Shown in pieces: positions 55,407 through 64,000 of a stretch of 64,000 bases of DNA. Location: contig NZ_JAKRNJ010000003.1 in assembly GCF_022346925.1 (NCBI RefSeq), positions 1 through 64,000 on the forward strand, read 5' to 3'. The notes beneath the pieces were generated by a model. The model saw only the letters and a program-made list of their open reading frames with translations, had not been told where the DNA came from and made no database searches. Each line of letters begins with the position of its first letter. The stretch's first letter is position 1. The DNA comes from Microvirga sp. ACRRW (lineage in GTDB: Bacteria > Pseudomonadota > Alphaproteobacteria > Rhizobiales > Beijerinckiaceae). A program made the translations under genes and the position numbers.

Positions 55407-55419
55407 GATACTGAGTATC
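55407..55419. promoter_or_regulatory. Palindrome upstream of the Sel1-repeat gene
   Basis: GATACT-g-AGTATC is a perfect 13-base palindrome, 18 bases before the start codon. Operator-like; no regulator can be assigned. Confidence 0.4.
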
Positions 55420-55451
55420 TCTAAAGGCCACGTTTCATGGGAGCAAGGGAC

Positions 55452-56066
55452 TCAGTAGAGCGTCGTCTTCTGCCGCTCGGGCAGCCCCTTGTCGTAGGCC
55501 TCTCCGTCGAAACGGTTCTGGGTCACGGCCGCCAGGATCTGCCCAGCGCTCGGCAGGTCCCCTCGCACCACATGCTTCTGCGGATTCCACAATTCCGAGC
55601 GCAGGATGGCGCGGGCGCATTGGAAGAAAACCGTTTCGACCGTGACCGCGATGACGGATTTCGGCGCCTTGCCGTCGACCGCGAAGCTCTCGAGCAGATC
55701 AGGTTCGACCGAGATGATTGCCCGCCCGTTCACCCGCAGCGTCTCGCCGATGCCGGGGATCAGGAAAAGCAGGGCCATATGCGGGTCGCGCACGATGTTG
55801 CGAAGCGAGTCGAGGCGGTTGTTGCCGCGCCGGTCCGGCATCAGCAGGGTCTTGTCGTCCTGTACCCGCACGAAGCCCGGCCCGTCGCCACGCGGCGAAC
55901 AATCGAGGCCTTCCGGGCCGCGCGTTGCCAGGGCCGCGAAGGGTGCTGCCTCGATGAAGGCACGGTATTCGGGAATGATGTGGGTGACTTCCTTCAGGAG
56001 CGAGGCTTCGGCAGGCGATCCGTAGAGCGCTTCGAGTTCGGCGATGCTGGAGATCGTGGCCGGCAT
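55452..56066 (-). CDS. Pyridoxamine 5'-phosphate oxidase-family FMN protein
   Basis: 204 residues. Split-barrel flavin fold: PFAALATRGPEGLDCSPRGD, VQDDKTLLMPDRRGNNRLDS, NIVRDPHMALLFLIPGIGET and LRVNGRAIIS. The layout matches the MSMEG_1061-type FMN-dependent group, not true PNPOx. Conserved C-terminal QCARAILRSELWNP. Substrate unknown. Confidence 0.88.
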   Translation of the reverse strand: MPATISSIAELEALYGSPAEASLLKEVTHIIPEYRAFIEAAPFAALATRGPEGLDCSPRGDGPGFVRVQDDKTLLMPDRRGNNRLDSLRNIVRDPHMALLFLIPGIGETLRVNGRAIISVEPDLLESFAVDGKAPKSVIAVTVETVFFQCARAILRSELWNPQKHVVRGDLPSAGQILAAVTQNRFDGEAYDKGLPERQKTTLY

Positions 56067-56198
56067 GAAATGCCTCTCCCGATGGTGACGGAAGCCAAGG
56101 CATAACCCTGCCTCACGCTAACCGCAACGGTGGGATGCAACACGCCGCCTTGTGCCTATGCAGCCGGTGTGGAAGAGGTGTCCGCGAAGGATCTCCGC

Positions 56199-57137
56199 AT
56201 GACCGCCTCCATCGACACCGCCGCCAAGGACGCCAAGCGCCCGCCTTACATGGGCTATGCCATGGCGGCGGCGGGCGCGACGCTGTTCTCCACCAAGAGC
56301 ATCCTCATCAAGCTCGCCTATGCCCAAGGCATCGATGCGGAGACGACGCTTGCTCTTCGCATGATCCTCGCCCTGCCCTTCTATCTCGTCATCGGCATTC
56401 ACGCCTTCAGCAGCATGAAGGCTGCCGGAAAAGAGATGCCGGATGCAAAGCTGTGGCTGCGCATGATCGGCGTGGGTCTCGTCGGCTACTGGACTTCGAG
56501 CTATCTCGACTTCAAGGGGCTCGAATATATCTCCGCGCATTTCGAACGGCTGATCCTGTTCACCTACCCGCTCTTCGTGGTGCTCATCGGCGCGGCTTTC
56601 TTCCGCCAGCGTATCAAGCTGAAGGCGCTGCTCGCTTTTGCCGTAAGTTATGCGGGCCTGGCGCTGATGTTCGCGCAGAACTTTTCCGCTTTGGGCGCGA
56701 GCGCGATGACGGGCACGCTCTTCGTGCTCTCCGCCGCCGTCACTTTCGCGCTCTATCAATTGCTGGCGAAGCCCCTGATCATGACAATCGGCCCGCAGCT
56801 GTTCACCTGCATCGCCATGAGCGCTGCGGGCGTGGCCGTCATCCTGCAATTCCTGGTGACGCATCCCATCGAGAATCTCTTCGTCTCGACGCCCTTGTGG
56901 GGCCTGAGCCTTGCGCTGGCCTTCGGCGCGACGGTGCTGCCGTCGTTCTTCATGAGCGCGGCCCTGAAGCAGATCACGCCTCAAGCCAACGCCACCATCG
57001 GCATGATGAGCCCCGTGGTCACCATCGTGCTCGCCATGGCGATCCTAGGCGATGCGATCGGCATTGCGGATTGGCTGGGCGCCGCCCTCGTCATCCTCGG
57101 CATCGGCTGGTTCACGCTCTCCGAGCGCAAGGGCTGA
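56199..57137 (+). CDS. DMT-superfamily (EamA) transporter
   Basis: 312 residues with ten hydrophobic helices in two EamA halves (MAAAGATLFSTKSILIKLAY; LSAAVTFALYQLLAKPLIM; ending LGAALVILGIGWFTLSERKG). Probably exports small metabolites or amino acids. The ATG at MTASID follows AAGGA; a 23-codon extension upstream was not accepted. Confidence 0.9.
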   Translation: MTASIDTAAKDAKRPPYMGYAMAAAGATLFSTKSILIKLAYAQGIDAETTLALRMILALPFYLVIGIHAFSSMKAAGKEMPDAKLWLRMIGVGLVGYWTSSYLDFKGLEYISAHFERLILFTYPLFVVLIGAAFFRQRIKLKALLAFAVSYAGLALMFAQNFSALGASAMTGTLFVLSAAVTFALYQLLAKPLIMTIGPQLFTCIAMSAAGVAVILQFLVTHPIENLFVSTPLWGLSLALAFGATVLPSFFMSAALKQITPQANATIGMMSPVVTIVLAMAILGDAIGIADWLGAALVILGIGWFTLSERKG

Positions 57138-57267
57138 TCCGCGCAAGTCCAACGATCGTGATTTGACAATCGCTCGGCCGAGGGCGCTGCCTGTCCCGGA
57201 CTAAAGCCCGCTCTACCTTGAAAGGATCGCCGTCTTTTCAGGGGAGGGTGGTCGCTCAAGGAGGCGC

Positions 57268-58956
57268 ATGCAGCATCATCAACCAGGCCCGGCTTCTCAG
57301 GCGGCCTTCACCTCCATCCCGTTCCGGTGGCGCGAAGTACGCCTCGTGACGGGCCTCGTGCTCGGTCTCTTCCTGCTCACCCATTTCAGCAATCACGCGT
57401 TGGGTCTCATTTCCATCGAGGCGATGGAGAAGGGTAGGGCGTGGTTCAATCTTCTCTGGCGCAATCCTCTCGGTACATTCCTGCTCTACGGCTCGCTGCT
57501 GACGCATTTCCTCATGGCGCTCCAGGCGCTCTATCGGCGGCGCACTCTGCGCATGCCTTGGCGCGAGGCGATGCAGATGACCTTGGGACTCTCATTGCCG
57601 TTCCTCGTGATTTCGCACGTGGTCGGAACGCGGATCGAATGGAGCCTGACCGGCTGGGCATCGGGCTATCCCGAAGTGGTGCGCAATCTCTGGATCCGCT
57701 CGCCCGAGATCGGCTTGCGCCAGACCATCGCGCTTATTATCGCGTGGCTTCACGGGTGCTTGGGCATCTTCTTCTGGCTGCGGGCGAAAACCTGGTTCCC
57801 GCGCTATGCGCTGCTGCTCTACACGGGCGCCATTCTCGTGCCGGTTCTGGCGCTTCTCGGCTTCGCATCGGCGGGCAAGGAGATCGCGCGAGCGCCGGAG
57901 CATTTCGGTTCCGCCATGCGGGTTTCCTCCTCGGTGGCGGAGACGCTGGCGAACATCAACACCGGCCTTTACGCGACGTTTGCCGCCCTCGTGTTCGGTA
58001 CATTCGCGGCGCGGCTTGCGCGCAGGGGCCTTTTGCAGTCGCAGAGCATCCGCATCATTTATCCCAACAATCAAACGGTGAGTGTGCCTTCAGGCTTCAG
58101 CGTACTGGAGGCAAGCCGCATCGCAGGCATCCCGCATATTTCCGTCTGCGGCGGGCGAGGGCGCTGCTCCACCTGCCGCGTGCGCATCGTCGATGGAGAA
58201 GAGGGACAGCCGCCTCCGAGCGGTCAGGAGCGCGGAACGCTCGCGCGCATCAAGGCCGGACCGCATGTGCGGCTCGCCTGCCAGTTCAGGCCCGTGCACG
58301 ACGTGGTGGTGGTGCCGATCCTGTCCACGGGACGCCAGGGCGTGACGTCCCTCGTGCGCGGCGGCAAGGCGCAGGGACAGGAGCGTGAGATCGCGGTGCT
58401 CTTCTGCGACCTGCGCGGCTTCACGAGTCTCGCGGAACACCATCTGCCCTTCGATACGGTCTTCATCCTCAACCGCTATTTCGAGATGGCGGGCGAATGC
58501 GTTGAGAATGCCGGCGGCTATATCGACAAGTTCATCGGCGATGGCGTGCTCGCGCTCTTCGGCCTGAAGAACGCACCGCAGGAAGCCGCGAAACAGGCGG
58601 TCGATGCGGCTTTGAGAATTCACGCAGGTCTCACTCTGCTCAACAGGCAATATGCGAGCGAGTTCGCAACGCCCCTGAAGATCGCCATGAGCCTTCACGC
58701 GGGCTCGGCCATCGTTGGCGAGATGGGCTATGGGCAGGCGACGAGCCTCACGGCTGTCGGCGATACCATCAACGCCGCAAGCCGCTTAGAGGGCCTGGCG
58801 AAGGAGCTCGATGCGGAACTTGTGATCTCCCACGACATCGCGATCCGCGCAGGCCTCGACCTTTCAAGCCGCGAAAGGCGCACCGTGTCCATCCGGGGCA
58901 GGGCGGCGCCGCTCGACAGCTGGATCATTCCTGAAGTGGCTGATCTGGTGCGCTAG
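57268..58956 (+). CDS. Membrane / [2Fe-2S] ferredoxin / class III adenylate cyclase fusion
   Basis: 562 residues. Residues 1-255 form a polytopic membrane domain rich in helix-associated histidines (His39, 43, 80, 117, 162), resembling a b-type cytochrome or succinate-dehydrogenase anchor. Residues 260-350 are a plant-type ferredoxin with Cys294, 300, 303 and 338 (VCGGRGRCSTC). Residues 375-555 are a class III cyclase: metal Asp381 and Asp425, adenine-selecting Lys421 with Thr495, transition-state Asn502 and Arg506, all present. This suggests redox or quinone state controlling cAMP. Strong AAGGAGG ribosome-binding site. Confidence 0.9.
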   Translation: MQHHQPGPASQAAFTSIPFRWREVRLVTGLVLGLFLLTHFSNHALGLISIEAMEKGRAWFNLLWRNPLGTFLLYGSLLTHFLMALQALYRRRTLRMPWREAMQMTLGLSLPFLVISHVVGTRIEWSLTGWASGYPEVVRNLWIRSPEIGLRQTIALIIAWLHGCLGIFFWLRAKTWFPRYALLLYTGAILVPVLALLGFASAGKEIARAPEHFGSAMRVSSSVAETLANINTGLYATFAALVFGTFAARLARRGLLQSQSIRIIYPNNQTVSVPSGFSVLEASRIAGIPHISVCGGRGRCSTCRVRIVDGEEGQPPPSGQERGTLARIKAGPHVRLACQFRPVHDVVVVPILSTGRQGVTSLVRGGKAQGQEREIAVLFCDLRGFTSLAEHHLPFDTVFILNRYFEMAGECVENAGGYIDKFIGDGVLALFGLKNAPQEAAKQAVDAALRIHAGLTLLNRQYASEFATPLKIAMSLHAGSAIVGEMGYGQATSLTAVGDTINAASRLEGLAKELDAELVISHDIAIRAGLDLSSRERRTVSIRGRAAPLDSWIIPEVADLVR

Positions 58957-59940
58957 TCAGGCATTCCCGATCAGCACGCCAGCTGCGAACACCAGTGCTC
59001 CGCCAAGCACGACCTGGAAAGCCGCGCGCAGGAAGGGCGTCTCCATGTAGCGGTTCTGGATGAAGGCGATGGCCCAGAGTTCCACGAACACCACGGCGGC
59101 GGCGATGATCGTCGCGGTCCAGAAATGCGGGATGAGATAGGGCAGGGCGTGGCCGAGGCCGCCGATGGCGGTCATGATGCCGGAGGCGAAGCCCCGCTTG
59201 ATGGGCGAGCCTCTGCCTGAGAGCTTGCCGTCGTCGTGGGCAGCTTCCGTGAAGCCCATGGAGATGCCTGCGCCCACCGAGGCCGAGAGGCCGACGAGGA
59301 AGGTCTGCCACGTATCCTGCGTGGCGAAGGCTGCCGCGAAAATGGGTGCGAGCGTCGAGACCGATCCGTCCATCAGGCCTGCCAGGCCCGGCTGGACATA
59401 AGTGAGGATGAATTGCCGCCGCTCGGTCTGGGCTTCCTCCTCCTTCACCGATTCCGGCGTATGGGTGAGGCCGAGGCGGCGGGCGAGGGATTCATGGGCC
59501 ATTTCCGCCGCCGCCAGATCGCCGAGGAGCTTTCGCGTGGAGGCGTCAGTGGTGCGCTTGGCGGCCTCCACATAGAAGCGGTGGGCCTGCGCTTCCATGG
59601 TCTCGGCGGCGGTCCGCACCTTCTCGATGCCGAGCGGACGCACCAGCCAATCGGGCTTTCGCTCATAATAGCCGCGCACATGCTCGCGCCGGATCAGCGG
59701 AATCGTCTCGCCGAAACGCCGCCGGTGCAGTTTGATCAGGGATGCCCGGTGCCCGTCCTCCTCAACCGCCATCTCCTCAAAAACCTTGGCCGATTGGGGA
59801 AACTGTTCGCGCAAGCCTTCCGCATAGGAACGGTAGATCCGCGCATCGTCCTCCTCCGAGGAAATCGCGAGGGCGAGAATTTCCTGTTCGCTGAGAGAAT
59901 CGAAGGGGCGGCGGTCGAAGCCGAACACGCGGGAGAGCAT
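58957..59940 (-). CDS. mbfA: Membrane-bound ferritin/VIT1 iron exporter MbfA
   Basis: 327 residues. An N-terminal ferritin-like diiron domain (about 15-160; ISSEEDDARIYRSYAE, EEMAVEEDGHRASLIKLH, ETMEAQAHRFYVEAAKR, AAEMAHESLARR) is fused to a C-terminal VIT1-type membrane domain (GLAGLMDGSVSTLAPIFAAA, SASVGAGISMGFTEAAHDDG). In rhizobia MbfA exports iron and is repressed by Irr. The operator upstream fits. AAGGA ribosome-binding site at 7-base spacing. It converges directly on the cyclase gene, with no bases between the stop codons. Confidence 0.94.
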   Translation of the reverse strand: MLSRVFGFDRRPFDSLSEQEILALAISSEEDDARIYRSYAEGLREQFPQSAKVFEEMAVEEDGHRASLIKLHRRRFGETIPLIRREHVRGYYERKPDWLVRPLGIEKVRTAAETMEAQAHRFYVEAAKRTTDASTRKLLGDLAAAEMAHESLARRLGLTHTPESVKEEEAQTERRQFILTYVQPGLAGLMDGSVSTLAPIFAAAFATQDTWQTFLVGLSASVGAGISMGFTEAAHDDGKLSGRGSPIKRGFASGIMTAIGGLGHALPYLIPHFWTATIIAAAVVFVELWAIAFIQNRYMETPFLRAAFQVVLGGALVFAAGVLIGNA

Positions 59941-59953
59941 AGCAGAGTCCTTG

Positions 59954-59970
59954 TTTAGAATAATTCTAAA
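59954..59970. promoter_or_regulatory. Irr box (iron control element) upstream of mbfA
   Basis: TTTAGAATAATTCTAAA, a 17-base palindrome with perfect 8-base arms, starting 14 bases upstream of the mbfA start codon. It fits the known ICE-type target of Irr in rhizobia. Confidence 0.85.
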
Positions 59971-60107
59971 TAACCTCAGTTCTCTGGCAGGTCAATTTTG
60001 CCGAGCTTGGGTTTCTCCTGAAAAGAACAATGAGGGACGCCAGAACAGCAGGATTTATCAAAGCCTCTCCGCTTAGGGTTAGGCAAATAGTCAGTCGAGG
60101 GCAGGCC

Positions 60108-60956
60108 ATGGAGCAACCGGTTTCAGAGACTTACGCGAAGCGCCTCATGCGCGTTTCGGCCTATATCCACGATCATCTGGATCAGGATCTCAGTCTCGAT
60201 GTCCTGGCCGATATCGCCTGCCTGTCGCCCTATCACTGGCACCGCATCTACCACGGCTATTTCGGTGAAACGGTCGCAGCGACCGTGAGGCGCCTGCGGT
60301 TGCAGCGCGCCGCCGCCGATCTCGCCCATACCGAAAAGTCCATTCCGGAGATCGCGACGCGCGCCGGATACGACAGCCAGGCCTCGTTCACCCGCGCCTT
60401 CAGCGCCGCCTTCGGATTGCCGCCCGCGAAATACCGCGAGGTCGGCAGCCATTCGGTCTTCAAAGATTCAACGCCTCAGGACATCCAAGCCATGTATGAC
60501 GTCGCCATCACTCACGTTCCCGCCACGGATTTGATCGCGGTCGATCATCGTGGCTCCTACATGGGCATCGGCAAGAGTTTCGATCTTCTGTTCACGACGC
60601 TGGCTTCGCGCAATCTCATCAAACCGAATTTGCGCATGATCGGTGTCTATTTCGACGATCCGACGAGCGTGCCCGAATCCGAATTGAAATCTCAGGCCGG
60701 TGTTGCTGTCACTGATATGGATGCTGTCGATACACCTCTTCTGACGACGCACATTCAGGGCGGCGATTATGCGGTCCTGAAATACAAAGGCCCCTACGGC
60801 GACATGCGCGTGGCCTACGATTGGCTCTTCGGCCAGTGGCTTCCCGCATCAGGCCGCGAAGCCGCCGATGCGCCGGTCTTCGAGGACTATCTCAACAGTC
60901 CGCGCGACACCCCGCCGACCGAGCTGCGGACGGATATTTATCTGCCGCTGAAATGA
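60108..60956 (+). CDS. AraC-family regulator with GyrI-like effector domain
   Basis: 282 residues. The AraC double HTH is N-terminal (about 10-110; LSLDVLADIACLSPYHWHRI and IPEIATRAGYDSQASFTRAF). The C-terminal GyrI-like (SOUL/Rob-type) domain carries VDHRGSYMGIGKSFDLLF and GGDYAVLKYKGPYGDMRVAY. The order is that of Rob/SoxS-linked multidrug sensors. The ATG preceded by GAGGGCAGG was chosen over one 26 codons upstream. Confidence 0.92.
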   Translation: MEQPVSETYAKRLMRVSAYIHDHLDQDLSLDVLADIACLSPYHWHRIYHGYFGETVAATVRRLRLQRAAADLAHTEKSIPEIATRAGYDSQASFTRAFSAAFGLPPAKYREVGSHSVFKDSTPQDIQAMYDVAITHVPATDLIAVDHRGSYMGIGKSFDLLFTTLASRNLIKPNLRMIGVYFDDPTSVPESELKSQAGVAVTDMDAVDTPLLTTHIQGGDYAVLKYKGPYGDMRVAYDWLFGQWLPASGREAADAPVFEDYLNSPRDTPPTELRTDIYLPLK

Positions 60957-60979
60957 GCCTGATTGTTCCAGACAAAGAA

Positions 60980-61005
60980 AAAGGCGCGGTCGAAACCGCG
61001 CCTTT
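60980..61005. terminator. Bidirectional terminator between the AraC gene and pnp
   Basis: AAAGGCGCGGT-cgaa-ACCGCGCCTTT perfect 11-bp stem flanked by A-rich and T-rich ends, so it can act on both convergent transcripts. Confidence 0.88.
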
Positions 61006-61031
61006 CTTATTCTTGGATCAAGCCTTGAGGC

Positions 61032-63209
<2,178 letters not shown>

Positions 63210-63450
63210 GTTTCGTCTTTCATGACAGCAGGAGCGGGGGCTCGATGCCATGAGCAAGACGGCAAGAGGCTCATGCGGCGGAACGATCCGCTCACCCAAG
63301 CCCCTTGCGATCCTGCCATGGTCATCGCGTCATCCGTCTCCTCAAAGGGACGCCGGGACTTTTCTTAGTCTTGACCGGCGCCGGAGCGAACTTGCCGGAT
63401 TTATCTCATCCGATCCGTTCGGGAAGACCGGAGGGGATCTCCGGGAAAAA

Positions 63451-63475
63451 CCGTCCGGAGCCGTGCTCCGGACGG
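63451..63475 (-). terminator. Hairpin between rpsO and pnp
   Basis: CCGTCCGGAGC-cgt-GCTCCGGACGG perfect 11-bp stem followed on the minus strand by T5. It ends rpsO or attenuates read-through into pnp, whose coding sequence begins ~240 bases later. Confidence 0.85.
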
Positions 63476-63488
63476 AAAGGTCAAAAGC

Positions 63489-63758
63489 TTAGCGGCGGAT
63501 GCCGAGCTTCTCGATCAGGGTCTTGTAGCGGCTCTCGTCCTTCTTCTTCAGGTAGTCGAGAAGCGAACGGCGCGACGAGACGAGCTTCAGGAGGCCACGG
63601 CGGGAATGGTTGTCCTTGTTGTGGGTCTTGAAGTGACCGGTCAGGTTGTTGATCCGCTCGGTCAGAATGGCGACCTGCACCTCGGGGGAGCCCGTATCGC
63701 CAGCCTTCTGCGCGAATTCCTTCACAAGCGCGTTCTTGCGCTCAGCAGTGATCGACAT
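63489..63758 (-). CDS. rpsO: 30S ribosomal protein S15
   Basis: 89 residues, exact family length. [40 protein letters not shown] and [20 protein letters not shown] are diagnostic. It binds 16S rRNA helices 20-22. AAAGGA ribosome-binding site. The usual upstream neighbour truB would lie just beyond the window. Confidence 0.98.
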   Translation of the reverse strand: MSITAERKNALVKEFAQKAGDTGSPEVQVAILTERINNLTGHFKTHNKDNHSRRGLLKLVSSRRSLLDYLKKKDESRYKTLIEKLGIRR

Positions 63759-64000
63759 CGCATATCCTTTCAGGTTTGCTTTTTCATAAGAGACCTTGGC
63801 CTTGTGAGGCTTGAAAGGTCGGTTTCGTCAGGGAAAGGCCGGGCCGGGATGTCGTCCAGCGCGGTCGTATCGTCCGACGAATTCCCCAGGCAGCGCCTAT
63901 GGGAAGTGGCGGCACCATACACGAAAACGATCCGAGTTCCAGAGATTTCGCTTTTGTGTTGCCGTAGCGCCGAGCTTTGGCGACGAAGCTCTTTGACAAT
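63759..64000 (-). other. rpsO leader region, no gene supported
   Basis: 242 bases. A weak TTG-initiated frame of 71 codons runs here but has no recognisable family or ribosome-binding site. A five-codon mini-ORF (MKKQT) lies just ahead of the rpsO ribosome-binding site. The rpsO promoter and any autoregulatory leader structure should be here; none could be fixed by eye. Confidence 0.4.

Noticed and set aside
63784-63999. A 71-codon frame upstream of rpsO
   Set aside because: TTG start, no ribosome-binding site, Pro/Thr/Ser/Arg-rich translation with no family; more likely leader DNA.

Overview
This 64 kb window is origin-proximal chromosome from an alphaproteobacterium of the order Hyphomicrobiales (Rhizobiales). 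The evidence is the gene order (leuS-lptE-holA; parB-parA-rsmG-mnmG-mnmE; rho-hemJ-hemE facing a pyruvate,phosphate dikinase regulator-maf-aroE-coaE-dnaQ; secB-Tim44-mltA-smr; coaA-hisE-hisF-hisA-hisH-hisB-hslVU; pnp-rpsO), alphaproteobacterial regulatory signals (CtrA-type TTAA-N7-TTAA sites, GANTC clusters, an Irr-type iron box, a sigma-EcfG-type promoter) and lineage markers (a BA14K-like protein, the iron exporter MbfA). GC content is high in most genes. The large RTX protein resembles those of Methylobacteriaceae (Microvirga-like), but the genus cannot be fixed from this window.

Layout. 0-12 kb is more accessory: the 3' end of a chemotaxis receptor, a 1431-residue RTX/cadherin-like secreted protein, a response regulator with a cNMP-binding protein, an L,D-transpeptidase-fold/ATP-grasp pair, an ABC-F ATPase, an orphan DNA methyltransferase and a YqaE-like protein. 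12-34 kb is the conserved origin region. parB-parA-rsmG-mnmG are chained by short overlaps. Two parS sites lie beside parAB, one inside rsmG and one upstream of mnmG. The 411-base gap between divergent hemE and the kinase-regulator gene has the position and the motifs (two perfect CtrA sites, eight GANTC sites, a DnaA-box-like 9-mer) of the Caulobacter/rhizobial replication origin. Two AT-richer SUKH (SMI1/KNR4) genes sit between holA and parB.

34-53 kb carries protein export, envelope and cofactor genes (secB, Tim44 domain, mltA, smr, a PfkB-family kinase, coaA). It also carries the histidine operon hisB-DUF2628-hisH-hisA-hisF, which is interrupted before hisE by a racemase-like gene, an immunity-like gene and a methionine aminopeptidase. 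An autoregulated ArsR-SRPBCC pair follows, then hslV and hslU with a membrane-protein gene wedged between them.

53-64 kb holds an endonuclease III-like protein, a stress-type BA14K protein behind a sigma-EcfG promoter, RidA, a Sel1-repeat protein, a flavin-reductase-fold protein and a DMT exporter. It also holds an unusual membrane/[2Fe-2S] ferredoxin/class III adenylate cyclase fusion, MbfA under an Irr-type operator, an AraC regulator and pnp-rpsO.

The most interesting items are the inferred origin, the mnmE-mnmG intergenic region (one parS, six GANTC sites in 81 bases and a 9-bp inverted repeat), the redox-sensor-like cyclase fusion, and the orphan immunity-type genes.
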